64,000 nt of DNA from an uncultured Roseibium sp. (GCF_947494555.1 NZ_CANLVF010000002.1:868001-932000); one strand, 5' to 3'. Shown: positions 26,413-36,314, counted from the first letter of the stretch. The notes: generated by a model from the sequence alone, not told the origin. A program made the numbers and translations.

Positions 26413-27189
26413 ATGCGAGACTTGACGAGGAGATCCGTTGTCGCCGGCCTGGCTGCCTTCTCTGCCCTGCCATCGGCGCGTACGTCTTTCGCCCGCTCGG
26501 AACTGAATGCGCTCAAGGTCATGACCGAGGAATATCCGCCGTTCAACTATCAGGACGGATCGGGCTTGAACGGGATCAGTGTCGAGATCATGGCTGAAAT
26601 CTTTCGGCGGACGAACTCCGGGCACGGTCGCGGCGATATTGAACTGCTTCCCTGGGCACGCGGCTATAACCTCACGCTGCAACGCCCCGGACACGCGCTT
26701 TTTTCCACAACACGCACACAGGACCGCGAGGAACTGTTCAAGTGGGTCGGGCCATTTGTGCCAACCGTCGTGGGTCTAACGGCAAAGAAGAGCCGTGAGC
26801 TGGATATCAAAACCGTGCACGACCTAGCCAATATCCGGATCGGTGTCGTAAAGGACGATGTCGGACAGCTGCTCCTGCGGGCACAAGGCGTTCCGGACGA
26901 CAGGATCGAAGCGGTCCTGTCGAACGAGCAGAACTTCAGGAAACTGATGGCCGGCAGGGTCGATGCAATTTCCTACGAAACCAAGGTCACGCGCTGGGGA
27001 TTGCAACAATTCGGCGCCAATCTGGACGACTATGAAACTGTCTACGAACTGGACCGCGGGCAATTGTATCTGGCGCTGCATCACCAAACGTCTGATGACG
27101 TTGTCGAGAGTTTGCAAAGTGCCTTCAACTCGCTCGTCAAAGACGGAACGCACAACATGATCCTGAAGAGCTACGGGATCACGTCATAA
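26413..27189 (+). CDS. Periplasmic solute-binding protein family 3, Tat signal
   Basis: A 258-residue protein with a twin-arginine signal (TRRSVVAGLAAF) and an amino-acid-type binding fold: LKVMTEEYPPFNYQDG at the mature start, FSTTRTQDRE, and RIGVVKDDVGQLLL. No permease or ATPase genes are adjacent; instead it follows the GGDEF-EAL receptor gene after 27 nt. That suggests a sensory role, presenting a ligand to the receptor's periplasmic domain, rather than transport. Confidence 0.88.
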   Translation: MRDLTRRSVVAGLAAFSALPSARTSFARSELNALKVMTEEYPPFNYQDGSGLNGISVEIMAEIFRRTNSGHGRGDIELLPWARGYNLTLQRPGHALFSTTRTQDREELFKWVGPFVPTVVGLTAKKSRELDIKTVHDLANIRIGVVKDDVGQLLLRAQGVPDDRIEAVLSNEQNFRKLMAGRVDAISYETKVTRWGLQQFGANLDDYETVYELDRGQLYLALHHQTSDDVVESLQSAFNSLVKDGTHNMILKSYGITS

Positions 27190-27235
27190 GGCGGCGTTTC
27201 GCGCAGTTTTTCCGTGAACGATCTCTTGAAGCGGT

Positions 27236-28123
27236 TCAACTTTCCCTCACAAGCGCTTCTTTCAACCTCTGCGCTTCGACGCTAAGCGGTCGGGTTTGGG
27301 GCCAGGCAATGAAGTATCCCTTGCCTGTCGTGTGCTTTCTTTCAGTCATGGCAACGAGAGACCCTGACGATATCTCGTCGCGCAGCAGCGGCAAAGCGCC
27401 CAGGGCAAGGCCTTCCCCCTTGAGAGCCCTGCCGATCGTCTGGTTGTAACTTGCACATTCCAGAACAGGCCACTGGGCGAACTCCGACCATCCCGTTCTC
27501 TGGATCCAGACCGGCCAGTCCGTCCAATTGGGTGCCATTCGTGCGAAATTCAAAAGCGTTGGAGCCTCACCCGGAGAAACCTTTTCCGCCAGCTTCACAA
27601 TGCGCGACGTACCGACCGGAACAATGTCTTCGGGAAACAGCAGCTCGGCATTCCATCCGGGCAGTCGATCCTCACCGTGCAGAACAACAAGGTCATGCTC
27701 GGGCCGCAAGAGGTCGCCAAGTTCGTCGGCAGTGACAAGATTGAACGGGCATGCATCATCCGACAACGCAAACTCTCTCAGTTTCGGCTGCAGCCAGAAC
27801 GTTGCCAGTGCCGTTACGGATGCGATGCGCACGACCGGCCTTGCGGGTACTTTTACGGTTCGCAGCGCCCAATCGAGATAATCGAGCGTCATTCCCGTTT
27901 TCTCCGCCAGATACGCGCCCGCCTCCGTTGGAACGAGTTTGCGGCCCGTTCGCTCAAACAGATCAACGCCCAGCCAGCTTTCCAACTGACGGATTCGCTT
28001 GCTCACCGCGGCCTGCGTCACGTACAGCTCATCCGCAGCTTCCGTAAAATTCAAATGTCTCATGGCGGCTTCAAAGAAGACGAGCGTATCAAGCGGCGGC
28101 AAGGATTTACGGTAGCTTTGCAT
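27236..28123 (-). CDS. LysR-family regulator (GcvA-like)
   Basis: A 295-residue LTTR. The N-terminal winged helix shows LNFTEAADELYVTQAAVSKRIRQLE (residues about 24-48), and the rest is the two-lobed effector domain. The gene is divergent from the DddP-like M24 enzyme, 96 nt away, and a T-N11-A palindrome overlaps its own start codon. The simplest model is autoregulation and control of the divergent gene. Confidence 0.92.
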   Translation of the reverse strand: MQSYRKSLPPLDTLVFFEAAMRHLNFTEAADELYVTQAAVSKRIRQLESWLGVDLFERTGRKLVPTEAGAYLAEKTGMTLDYLDWALRTVKVPARPVVRIASVTALATFWLQPKLREFALSDDACPFNLVTADELGDLLRPEHDLVVLHGEDRLPGWNAELLFPEDIVPVGTSRIVKLAEKVSPGEAPTLLNFARMAPNWTDWPVWIQRTGWSEFAQWPVLECASYNQTIGRALKGEGLALGALPLLRDEISSGSLVAMTERKHTTGKGYFIAWPQTRPLSVEAQRLKEALVRES

Positions 28124-28136
28124 AACCAGAGGTTAT
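28122..28136. promoter_or_regulatory. LysR box (T-N11-A) at the divergent promoter
   Basis: ATAACC-AGA-GGTTAT (28122-28136) is a perfect inverted repeat containing T-N11-A. It overlaps the start codon of the LysR gene and lies 84 nt before the M24 gene. Confidence 0.6.
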
Positions 28137-28219
28137 CCAATTGGCAGAGTTTTTCCAGACTTTTCGTGTGCCTTCCGGATGTGGTTATTCCGTATTGTGT
28201 GTAAACGGAGCTATTCACC

Positions 28220-29479
28220 ATGGCGGAAATCGACTGGCACGCAGAACGCAGCGATCTGGATGGTCTTGCCCAACTGGACCTTGTCGGGACAAGCGAGGGC
28301 ATCGACCTTCCCGCCGTTCGTGGCTACAGGCAGTCCCGCGTGCGCCGGAAAATGGCAGAATACGGTGTCGATGCCGTCATTCTTTCCGATCCGGTCAACA
28401 TTCGCTATGCCACCGGTGCACGCAACATGCAGGTCTTTTCCATGCGGAATACGCCTTCGCGTTATCTGCTCATGACCGCAGACAAAAGCATTCTCTTTGA
28501 GTTCACCGGGTGCCGGCATCTTGCAGAAGGTCTGGAAACGATCGACGAAGTCAGAACCGCCTCGACGGCCAGCTACGTCGCTACCGGTCCCCATATCGTG
28601 GAACGGGAACGCACGTGGGCGGCGGAAATGGCAGATCTCATCCGCGAGCTTGTTGGCGGCGAAACGGCGGTTGTCGGGCTTGAACGGCTGAATGCCGGCA
28701 CCAGCATCGCGCTTCAGGAAACCGGCCTCAAGATTGTCGACGCACAGCAACCCGTTGAGATGGCGCGGGCGATCAAGTCGCCTGAAGAAATGAAATGCGT
28801 GATCGCCTCCTTGCGTGCAACCGAGATCGGGGTCGGGAAACTGCGCGATGCGATCCGCCCCGGATTGACGGAGGCGGAGTTGTGGTCGGCGCTCCACAAG
28901 TCCATCATCGAGCAGAACGGCGACTACGTCGAAACGCGTCTTCTAAACGCCGGCGCACGGACAAATCCCTGGTTTCAGGAAACCTCGTCCAGCGTCATTG
29001 CCCCCAACGATCTGATCGCGCTCGACACGGATGTCGTCGGTTGCCACGGATACTACGCGGATTTTTCCCGCACCTTTCATGCCGGTCCTGACAAGCCCAG
29101 CCCCACGCAAAAGGATCTCTACAAGGTCGCCTTTGAGCAGGTGCATCATAATATGGATATCCTTTTTCCAGGCATGACCTTCCGGGAATACGCAGACAGG
29201 GCGTGGGATATTCCAGAGCGGTACTACACCAACCGCTACTATCTTTCCGCCCACGGCGTCGGCATGACCGGTGAATATCCATATCTTTATCACCACGGTG
29301 ATTTTCCTGACGCCGGCTATGACGGCGTGCTGGAGCCGGGCATGACGATCTGCGTGGAAAGCTTTATCGGCGAAGACAACGGTCGCGAAGGCGTCAAGCT
29401 TGAGCAACAGGTGCTGATCACGCAGACGGGGATCGAGCTCTTGTCCGAGTTTCCCTTTGAAGACGAGTTGTTGTCTTAA
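28220..29479 (+). CDS. DddP-like M24-family metalloenzyme
   Basis: A 419-residue M24 (creatinase/aminopeptidase P fold) protein. Likely metal ligands are Asp269, Asp271, Asp281, His345, Glu380 and Glu395. Their spacings are, as I recall the Ruegeria DddP numbering (D295, D297, D307, H371, E406, E421), identical, and ETRLL-ASG/NAG-RTNPWFQE is shared. DddP cleaves dimethylsulfoniopropionate to dimethyl sulfide and acrylate. The position of its proposed catalytic Asp377 is Gly351 here (HGVGMTGE), so lyase activity is doubtful and another substrate or peptidase-like action is possible. GGAG precedes ATG 28220. A LysR gene is divergent and a methanethiol oxidase pair converges. Confidence 0.85.
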   Translation: MAEIDWHAERSDLDGLAQLDLVGTSEGIDLPAVRGYRQSRVRRKMAEYGVDAVILSDPVNIRYATGARNMQVFSMRNTPSRYLLMTADKSILFEFTGCRHLAEGLETIDEVRTASTASYVATGPHIVERERTWAAEMADLIRELVGGETAVVGLERLNAGTSIALQETGLKIVDAQQPVEMARAIKSPEEMKCVIASLRATEIGVGKLRDAIRPGLTEAELWSALHKSIIEQNGDYVETRLLNAGARTNPWFQETSSSVIAPNDLIALDTDVVGCHGYYADFSRTFHAGPDKPSPTQKDLYKVAFEQVHHNMDILFPGMTFREYADRAWDIPERYYTNRYYLSAHGVGMTGEYPYLYHHGDFPDAGYDGVLEPGMTICVESFIGEDNGREGVKLEQQVLITQTGIELLSEFPFEDELLS

Positions 29480-29488
29480 GGTGCGTGT

Positions 29489-30136
29489 TCACCCGTGGGC
29501 GAAGAAAAGCGCGAAGGCCCCTACGAGAACGAGACTGACTGCCCACACCCGGTCGAGATTGAACCAGGCCTTTTGCAGAAACGAAAGGCCCAGCCAGTGG
29601 TAGACACCAACGGCGAGTAGCCCACCGGCAGTCGCCATCGCGAGCGTATGCACGACAGCGACCAGCAGTGCCATTTGAACGTCTGCCGCCATCAACATCC
29701 CGGCAGCCTGATGCCCCTGACTGTCCTGGATTGAACAAATACCCAGATAGATCGGGACAAGCATCAGGCCTGCTCCGTGGGCGATTGCAACCAGGAAGGA
29801 CCAGATGCCGAGCTTGGCAGGCGAAACTCTTGCGAGAAACCTCGGATGGCGATTGGTGATGAGCAGGTAAAGCCCCAGACCGATCACAAGACACGCTGCA
29901 ACGATCTGAATTTCACGCTCAAGACTGACAAGCACGATCATTGCCGAAAAAGGCAACAGGATCGCGAGCATTGCCAGAAAATGCCCGGCTGCCAGCGACA
30001 CCAGCGCCCGTGGAAGCGCTTGCGTCTGCCGCTCCATGAGAGCGGCTGACACCGCCAGCGGCCACCCCATTCCCGGGTTGAGGCCGTGATAAAGGCCGGA
30101 TCCGATGACGGCCAGCCAGAGGGCCGTCACGCTCAT
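29489..30136 (-). CDS. Polytopic membrane protein with conserved His motifs
   Basis: A 215-residue inner-membrane protein of about six or seven helices that I cannot name with certainty. Intramembrane His residues occur in GLYHGLNPGMGW (first helix), AIAHGAGLM and VVHTLAMATAGG, a pattern like LysE-superfold or NiCoT-type metal transporters. It follows the methanethiol oxidase gene directly: that stop is at 30148, and ATG 30136 or TTG 30145 starts this one. Since methanethiol oxidase is reported to be copper-dependent, a metal-supply role is a reasonable guess. It ends 9 nt from the converging M24 gene. Confidence 0.75.
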   Translation of the reverse strand: MSVTALWLAVIGSGLYHGLNPGMGWPLAVSAALMERQTQALPRALVSLAAGHFLAMLAILLPFSAMIVLVSLEREIQIVAACLVIGLGLYLLITNRHPRFLARVSPAKLGIWSFLVAIAHGAGLMLVPIYLGICSIQDSQGHQAAGMLMAADVQMALLVAVVHTLAMATAGGLLAVGVYHWLGLSFLQKAWFNLDRVWAVSLVLVGAFALFFAHG

Positions 30137-30147
30137 CCCGTCCAAGT

Positions 30148-31548
30148 TCAGACCGAGGGATAGCAGAAACTGTCAGTCGAACAGTCTCCGCCTTCCAGCC
30201 GGATCTGGTGCGAACGGTAGCCTTCGGGAAACTCGACCCAGAACTTGTTGTCGAGCGTCAGCCCGCCGTCCGGTCCCGCATTCGCCATGACCATGGCAGC
30301 GCCACGCTCGCCCGGATAGAACTGATCGTCCCAGATGGAATAGAGGGAATTGGTCCAGTAGACCCGCTTGCCGTCCCGGCTGATCTCGACCATCTGCGGC
30401 CCGTAACCGAAGTCTTTTCCGTTCGAATGCTTCGTCTTTTTCACGATCCCGCCGATTTCCACCTTGCCGGCGAGCGTGGGGTTCATCGGATCGGAGACGT
30501 CATATTGATGCATTTCACCCGTGCCCCAGCACGCGACATAGAGGAACTTGTCGTCAAGGCTGAGATCAATATCGGTTACGAGCGGCGGCACCGCCGAAAA
30601 CCCTTTCAAAAGCTCCGGCAAGTCGTTCGGGTCGGCAGGCTGCGGATCTATGGTGACAGTTTTCTTCGCCTCGAATGTCCCGTCATCATTGCGCCACCAG
30701 GTAAATATTGCTCCCTGCAAGTTGGTCGTATCAACCACGACGCCGCAGAAGCCATATTGTTTCGCCGGATCATGCGCCGGGCGTATTTCGAGGGCCATCT
30801 GATGGTTCTCACCAAGATCGATCGTCTGCACATTCTTGCGCGCGCGCAGGTCCCAGAAATGGATCCGATGGCCGTATTTGTTGGACAAGAGATCTTCAGC
30901 GACAATTCCGTTCTCAAATTGCGGCGGCAGGCCCCACTCGGAAGAGACCATGTAGTCACGCGGCAAGTTCCACCAGAAATCGTAGTGCTTGTCCTGAATG
31001 CCCCGATCCATCTCGTAGCGGCCGAGGATCTCGAAGGTCTCGCAATCCATTATGAAAATGCCCGGAGGACCATCGGTGCCGTCTGCTCCACCACCGCCGA
31101 GCGTTGACACATAAATTCCCTCAGGTCCGCAATGGATCGTGTGCGGGCGCGAATATCCCGTTTTCGCAAACACTTCTTCAGGCTCGATGATCTTGTGGAT
31201 CTTTGCCTGCAAAGGCTCCTTCACATCGATCACGTAAATCCGCGAGGATCTGATGCCCGGAATGATAAGGTAGCGCCGCTCGAGAAAGGCGTGACCGGTC
31301 AGCGGAGAGAGAGCCGACGAGCAGGCATTCCAGCCGAAATGGTGAAATTCATCTCCCTTGTTCGGCATCATCACCGTGTGCACGATCTGCCCGTATTCCG
31401 CGCTCTCCGGATCGACATTCACGATGGCCAAGCCATCCGGCCTGCTGAAATCCGGACTTAGCATCAATGTGAAGGCCAGCTTTTCAACCGGTGCCTCCAT
31501 CGCCATTTGCGCTGTCGGATAAAAACTCGGATCTGGCCTCAAGTTCAT
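30148..31548 (-). CDS. mtoX: Selenium-binding protein 56 family, methanethiol oxidase
   Basis: A 466-residue beta-propeller of the SBP56 family: GDEFHHFGWNACSS, YSRPHTIHCGPEG, EWGLPPQFENG, GHRIHFWDLRARK and YVACWGTGEMHQYDVSDP are typical blocks. Characterised bacterial members oxidise methanethiol to formaldehyde, H2S and H2O2. ATG 31548 follows AGGGAGG; a longer start at 31572 lacks a site. No signal peptide is visible, unlike the periplasmic Hyphomicrobium enzyme, so it is probably cytosolic. A membrane protein gene follows and a DddP-like gene converges, giving an organosulfur context. Confidence 0.9.
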   Translation of the reverse strand: MNLRPDPSFYPTAQMAMEAPVEKLAFTLMLSPDFSRPDGLAIVNVDPESAEYGQIVHTVMMPNKGDEFHHFGWNACSSALSPLTGHAFLERRYLIIPGIRSSRIYVIDVKEPLQAKIHKIIEPEEVFAKTGYSRPHTIHCGPEGIYVSTLGGGGADGTDGPPGIFIMDCETFEILGRYEMDRGIQDKHYDFWWNLPRDYMVSSEWGLPPQFENGIVAEDLLSNKYGHRIHFWDLRARKNVQTIDLGENHQMALEIRPAHDPAKQYGFCGVVVDTTNLQGAIFTWWRNDDGTFEAKKTVTIDPQPADPNDLPELLKGFSAVPPLVTDIDLSLDDKFLYVACWGTGEMHQYDVSDPMNPTLAGKVEIGGIVKKTKHSNGKDFGYGPQMVEISRDGKRVYWTNSLYSIWDDQFYPGERGAAMVMANAGPDGGLTLDNKFWVEFPEGYRSHQIRLEGGDCSTDSFCYPSV

Positions 31549-31967
31549 GTCGTCCTCCCTGAATTGCGACAATTATCAAGACGGGTTTTCTTTTTGTTTT
31601 TTGGTCCCGCAAAGTTCTCCTGATCTCGATTTCAAAGATCTTTCCTCAATAAGGACCAGTGTCAGTTTTGATCTTTCTTTCCAGTCCTCATACATAGAGA
31701 ATGCCCTAACGTTAACCGCCGGTCGAGAGCAAAAGCGACAATAAATCTTAGTCTTAGCGGCAATGAACGAGACCGTTCATGGTTCCGTGAGAACCCGCCG
31801 GAAGTTTGAAATCGGCTTTTTGTAAAAAAACCGTCCCCGACGCAAACTTGCCCTAGGCAAACATCACTCAGCGTCCTATCTAATCGTAACATTGCGATGG
31901 GTTTCGATGCCTACACCGGAACTCACGCAGACCCGTCCAACGTGATCCGAGCCGGAGAGCCTTCCCG
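31549..31967. other. Divergent intergenic region between mtoX and the GST gene
   Basis: A 419-nt gap that must hold promoters for both genes. I see no clear consensus promoter or operator and reject the short frames in it. Confidence 0.5.
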
Positions 31968-32840
31968 ATGAGTGAGACCTCAACCTACACGCCGCCCAAA
32001 GTATGGACCTGGGAGCAGCCGAACGGCGGCGAGTTTGCCAGCATCAACCGTCCCGTGTCCGGATCTACCCACGAAAAGGACCTGCCGGTCGGTGAGCACC
32101 CCCTGCAGCTTTACTCCCTCGCCACTCCTAACGGCGTCAAGGTCACGATCATGCTGGAGGAGCTTCTCGCCCTCGGACATGAAAGTGCCGAATACAATGC
32201 ATGGCTGATCCGCATCAACGAAGGCGACCAGTTTTCCAGCGGCTTTGTCGGCGCAAACCCCAACTCGAAAATCCCGGCCCTGGTCGACCACAGCACCACA
32301 CCCCCGACCCGGGTCTTTGAATCCGGTTCGATACTGCTTTACCTGGCTGAAAAGTTTGGCGCGTTCCTGCCCAAAGATCCCGCTGCTCGAACCGAAACGC
32401 TGAACTGGCTGTTCTGGCAAATGGGGTCCGCGCCTTATCTCGGCGGCGGCTTCGGACATTTCTACAAATACGCACCGGAAAAGTTCGAATATCCGATCGA
32501 TCGTTTCACCATGGAGACCAAGCGCCAACTGGACGTGCTTGAAAAGGCGCTCGCCGACCAGCCTTATGTCGCAGGTGAAGAGTACACCATCGCCGACATG
32601 GCAATCTTCCCCTGGTACGGCGCACTTGTACTCGGACGCCTTTACGATGCCGCCGAATTCCTAGCCGTCGACGACTATAAGAACGTGAAGGCCTGGGCCG
32701 AAAAGATCGACAACCGGCCGGCCGTTGTTCGCGGGCGAAAAGTGAACAAGGCCTGGGGTGAAGAGCACGAACAGGTACACGAGCGCCACAGCGCCGATGA
32801 TCTGGAACCGAAGCCTGCTGTTGAAAGCGCAGCGGAGTAA
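31968..32840 (+). CDS. yghU: YghU-type glutathione S-transferase
   Basis: A 290-residue GST of the Nu/YghU class: a long N-terminal extension (WTWEQPNGGEFASINRP), a thioredoxin-like domain with QLYSLATPNGVKVTIMLEEL and NPNSKIPAL, then FESGSILLYLAEKFG and the helical domain with QMGSAPYLGGGFGHFY. YghU enzymes bind two glutathiones and reduce organic peroxides or disulfides. ATG 31968 closely follows the divergent intergenic region. It stands alone with a hairpin downstream. Confidence 0.92.
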   Translation: MSETSTYTPPKVWTWEQPNGGEFASINRPVSGSTHEKDLPVGEHPLQLYSLATPNGVKVTIMLEELLALGHESAEYNAWLIRINEGDQFSSGFVGANPNSKIPALVDHSTTPPTRVFESGSILLYLAEKFGAFLPKDPAARTETLNWLFWQMGSAPYLGGGFGHFYKYAPEKFEYPIDRFTMETKRQLDVLEKALADQPYVAGEEYTIADMAIFPWYGALVLGRLYDAAEFLAVDDYKNVKAWAEKIDNRPAVVRGRKVNKAWGEEHEQVHERHSADDLEPKPAVESAAE

Positions 32841-33230
32841 GCGAAGTAGCTAGCGGCCTGCGTCCACAGGTCGCTACCTAGTCTTTCGTGAGATACATTG
32901 TTCGTGCAACTCGACAACAAACCAAACTGCTGAGAAAAAAATACTAAAGTAGTTGGAATTGCGAGTATTCCAGCTGTATTTCCGTATTTTCGACAAGCAT
33001 CCGATCCTAATGAAACCCGTTTTCGCAAACTTTCTCATTGCTCGCTTGCACAGGATCAGTTCCGAAATACCCTTCAGATCACCCGCAAACACATCTTGTC
33101 ATAAGTAAATTTTTCGTCTCTATATGCCAGCCGGCACACAAGATCCGGGGGGCAGCGGTGATTTCCTATGCCGTAACCTCCGGATTCTCTCTCGTCAGGC
33201 CACGTCCCGGTCACCATCTCGGAGCGACAA
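32841..33230. other. Intergenic region upstream of pntA
   Basis: A 390-nt, AT-rich gap with a terminator-like hairpin at its left end and the pntA ribosome site (GGAGCG, about 33221) at its right. No gene seen. Confidence 0.5.
32851..32876 (+). terminator. Hairpin after the GST gene
   Basis: TAGCGGCCTG (32851-32860), loop CGTCCA, CAGGTCGCTA (32867-32876), 10 nt after the stop; one G-T pair, weak T-run. Confidence 0.45.
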
Positions 33231-34814
33231 ATGTCAGAAGCCCTTAAGATTGGCACACCAAAGGAAGTCTTTCCCGGGGAGGCCCGTGTGGCCATGACCC
33301 CGGAGTCGGCGAAACAGCTGCAGAAACTCGGTTACACCTGTCTTGTGCAGAGTGGGGCCGGGAAGGCAGCTGGTTTTTCGGACGAGGCTTACCAGGAAGC
33401 CGGCGTTGAAATCGTGAAAACGGCGCCCAGTCTTTGGAAGAAATCGGATATCGTCGCGAAGGTCCGCCAGCCGGACGACAAGGAAATGGGTTACCTGACA
33501 AAAGGCAAGACCCTGATTTCCTTCTTCAATCCCGGCGGCAACGAAAAGGGGCTTGAGGGCGCGAAGGAAACGGGCGCCAACGTCATTGCCATGGAGATGG
33601 TTCCGCGGATTTCGCGCGCGCAGAAGATGGATGCGCTTTCCTCCATGGCCAATATTGCCGGCTATCGTGCGGTCATCGAGGCGGGAAACAATTTCGGGCG
33701 TTTTTTCACCGGCCAGATCACGGCTGCGGGCAAAGTTCCGCCAGCCAAGGTACTGGTTGTTGGAGCAGGCGTTGCCGGCCTCGCCGCCATTGGCACCTCG
33801 ACGTCTCTCGGGGCGATCACTTACGCGTTCGACGTGCGCCCGGAAGTCGCCGAGCAGGTCGAATCCATGGGCGCAGAATTTGTCTACCTCGACTTTGAAG
33901 AAGAACAGCAGGATGGTGCTTCGAGTGGTGGCTATGCCAGCGTCTCCTCGCCGGAGTTTCGCGAAGCGCAGTTGGCAAAGTTCCGTGAGCTTGCGCCCGA
34001 GATAGACATTGTCATCACCACGGCGCTGATCCCCAACCGCCCTGCCCCGAAACTCTGGCTGGAAGACATGGTCAAGGCCATGAAGCCGGGGTCGGTCATC
34101 ATCGATCTGGCTGCCGAGCGCGGCGGCAACGCGGAAGGAACTGTCGCGGACGAGAAGGTCGTGACGGACAATGGCGTGACCATCATCGGCTACACCGACT
34201 TTCCGTCCCGCATGGCGGCGCAGTCCTCCAGTCTTTATGCAACAAACATTCGTCACATGATGACAGACCTGACCCCAGAAAAAGACGGGCAACTGGTTCA
34301 CAACATGGAAGACGACGTCATTCGCGGCTCAACGGTGACGCATGAAGGGGAAATCACTTTCCCACCACCGCCACCAAAGGTTCAGGCGATTGCGGCAAAA
34401 TCCAAGGAAAAGCCCAAAGAGCTGACGCCCGAAGAAAAGCGCGCACAGGAAGTTGCCGCGTTCAAGGCGCAGACGAAGCAACAGGTCACGCTCCTGGCCG
34501 TCGGGGGTCTCTTCATGCTTCTGGTCGGTCTGGTCGCACCTGCCAGCTTCCTGCAGCACTTCATCGTGTTCGTGCTCGCGGTCTTTGTCGGCTTCCAGGT
34601 CATCTGGAACGTCAGCCATTCGCTGCACACACCTTTGATGGCGGTGACCAACGCCATCTCGTCGATCATCATTGTCGGCGCGTTGCTACAAGTGGGGTCG
34701 GGTTCGTTCCTGATCATCCTGCTCGCAGGTCTTTCCATATTCATGGCCGGAATAAACATTTTCGGCGGTTTCCTCGTCACACGGCGCATGCTCGCCATGT
34801 TCCAGAAGTCCTAA
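33231..34814 (+). CDS. pntA: NAD(P) transhydrogenase alpha subunit
   Basis: A 527-residue full-length PntA. The N-terminal two-lobed NAD(H)-binding domain I spans about 1-385 ([42 protein letters not shown]), a charged linker follows ([15 protein letters not shown]), and four helices end the protein (about 415-520). With PntB it uses proton motive force to make NADPH. Unlike many alphaproteobacteria, alpha is not split into PntAA and PntAB. GGAG lies upstream of ATG 33231, and pntB follows after 12 nt. Confidence 0.96.
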   Translation: MSEALKIGTPKEVFPGEARVAMTPESAKQLQKLGYTCLVQSGAGKAAGFSDEAYQEAGVEIVKTAPSLWKKSDIVAKVRQPDDKEMGYLTKGKTLISFFNPGGNEKGLEGAKETGANVIAMEMVPRISRAQKMDALSSMANIAGYRAVIEAGNNFGRFFTGQITAAGKVPPAKVLVVGAGVAGLAAIGTSTSLGAITYAFDVRPEVAEQVESMGAEFVYLDFEEEQQDGASSGGYASVSSPEFREAQLAKFRELAPEIDIVITTALIPNRPAPKLWLEDMVKAMKPGSVIIDLAAERGGNAEGTVADEKVVTDNGVTIIGYTDFPSRMAAQSSSLYATNIRHMMTDLTPEKDGQLVHNMEDDVIRGSTVTHEGEITFPPPPPKVQAIAAKSKEKPKELTPEEKRAQEVAAFKAQTKQQVTLLAVGGLFMLLVGLVAPASFLQHFIVFVLAVFVGFQVIWNVSHSLHTPLMAVTNAISSIIIVGALLQVGSGSFLIILLAGLSIFMAGINIFGGFLVTRRMLAMFQKS

Positions 34815-34826
34815 GGAGGCCGAACC

Positions 34827-36260
34827 ATGGAATTTGGTTTCACCACTGCCGTTTATGTGGTTGCGGCTATCTTGTTCATTCTCTCGCTTGGCGGCCTGTC
34901 CGGTGAAGAAAGCGCAAAACGTGCCGTCTGGTACGGCATTGTCGGCATGGCGCTCGCTGTTGTCGCGACGCTTATCGGGCCTGGCTCCGGCCTTTGGCTG
35001 CTGTCGCTGATTCTCATCGCCGGCGGCGGTTTGATCGGTTATTTCGTCGCCCAGCGCGTCCAGATGACTGAAATGCCGCAGCTGGTCGCTGCCATGCACT
35101 CTCTGGTCGGTCTGGCTGCTGTCTTCGTCGGCTTCAACGCCTATATCGAACTTGGGCGCGTGCTGGCCATGAGCGACGAAGAGCGCAAGGCACTGGAAGG
35201 CTTCGCCGCCATTCTGGCCAAGAAGACGGCCGCCGAGCAGGCCATCCTGAAGGTCGAGGTTTTCCTTGGCGTCTTCATCGGTGCCGTAACATTCACCGGG
35301 TCGGTCGTGGCGTTCGGCAAGCTGGCCGGAAAGATCACCTCCAAAGCGGAAAAGCTGCCCGGTGGCCACGCCCTCAATGCAAGCGCCGCGATCCTGTCGT
35401 TCATTCTGCTGATCCTGTTCCTCAATGGAGCCGGCATCTGGACGCTCATTCTCATGACGTTGCTGGCCTTCTTTATCGGCTATCACCTGATCATGGGCAT
35501 CGGCGGGGCGGATATGCCGGTCGTCGTCTCGATGCTGAACAGTTATTCGGGCTGGGCAGCGGCGGCCATCGGCTTCTCGCTCGGTAACGACCTCCTGATC
35601 GTCGTCGGCGCGCTTGTGGGCTCGTCCGGTGCGATCCTGTCCTACATCATGTGCAAGGCAATGAACCGGTCGTTCATTTCCGTCATCCTTGGCGGCTTCG
35701 GCAATACCGCGGGACCGGCGATGGAAGTTGAAGGCGAACAGATCGCCATCGATGCCGATGGTGTGGCCGCGGCTCTCGACGACGCGGACAACGTCATCAT
35801 CGTTCCCGGCTACGGCATGGCGGTGGCCCAGGCGCAGCAGTCGGTCAGCGAACTGACCAAGCGCCTCAGGGCCAAAGGCAAGAATGTCCGGTTTGCCATC
35901 CACCCGGTTGCCGGCCGTCTTCCCGGCCACATGAACGTGCTACTGGCGGAAGCCAAAGTTCCGTACGATATCGTTCTTGAGATGGACGAGATCAACGAGG
36001 ACTTTCCGGAAACGGACGTCGCCATCGTTATCGGCTCCAACGACATCGTCAATCCGGCCGCCCAGGAAGATCCAAACTCTCCGATTGCCGGCATGCCGGT
36101 CCTGGAAGTCTGGAAGGCCAAGCAGGTGTTTGTTTCCAAGCGCGGTCAGGGTACGGGCTATTCGGGCATCGAGAACCCGCTGTTCTACAAGGAAAACACG
36201 CGGATGTACTATGGCGACGCCAAGGCCAGCCTCGACAAGCTGCTGACCATGATCGAGTGA
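34827..36260 (+). CDS. pntB: NAD(P) transhydrogenase beta subunit
   Basis: A 477-residue partner of PntA. About nine membrane helices (1-270, with [13 protein letters not shown] and [12 protein letters not shown]) precede the NADP(H)-binding domain III (about 300-477), which shows [37 protein letters not shown] and [23 protein letters not shown] overlaps the preceding intergenic spacer. A strong terminator follows. Confidence 0.97.
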   Translation: MEFGFTTAVYVVAAILFILSLGGLSGEESAKRAVWYGIVGMALAVVATLIGPGSGLWLLSLILIAGGGLIGYFVAQRVQMTEMPQLVAAMHSLVGLAAVFVGFNAYIELGRVLAMSDEERKALEGFAAILAKKTAAEQAILKVEVFLGVFIGAVTFTGSVVAFGKLAGKITSKAEKLPGGHALNASAAILSFILLILFLNGAGIWTLILMTLLAFFIGYHLIMGIGGADMPVVVSMLNSYSGWAAAAIGFSLGNDLLIVVGALVGSSGAILSYIMCKAMNRSFISVILGGFGNTAGPAMEVEGEQIAIDADGVAAALDDADNVIIVPGYGMAVAQAQQSVSELTKRLRAKGKNVRFAIHPVAGRLPGHMNVLLAEAKVPYDIVLEMDEINEDFPETDVAIVIGSNDIVNPAAQEDPNSPIAGMPVLEVWKAKQVFVSKRGQGTGYSGIENPLFYKENTRMYYGDAKASLDKLLTMIE

Positions 36261-36284
36261 TCGCCTGACCCTTTCAAAATGACG

Positions 36285-36314
36285 GCCGCCCGGGGAGACT
36301 TGGGCGGCTTTTTT
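36285..36314 (+). terminator. Intrinsic terminator after pntB
   Basis: GCCGCCC (36285-36291) pairs with GGGCGGC (36302-36308), followed by six T, 24 nt after the stop. Confidence 0.85.

Noticed and set aside
31662..31892. 76-codon minus-strand frame before the GST gene
   Set aside because: No ribosome site, motif or hydrophobic pattern; lies in a divergent promoter region.
34686..35930. 414-codon minus-strand frame
   Set aside because: Exact antisense of pntA/pntB, with His/Asp-rich low-complexity composition typical of shadows.
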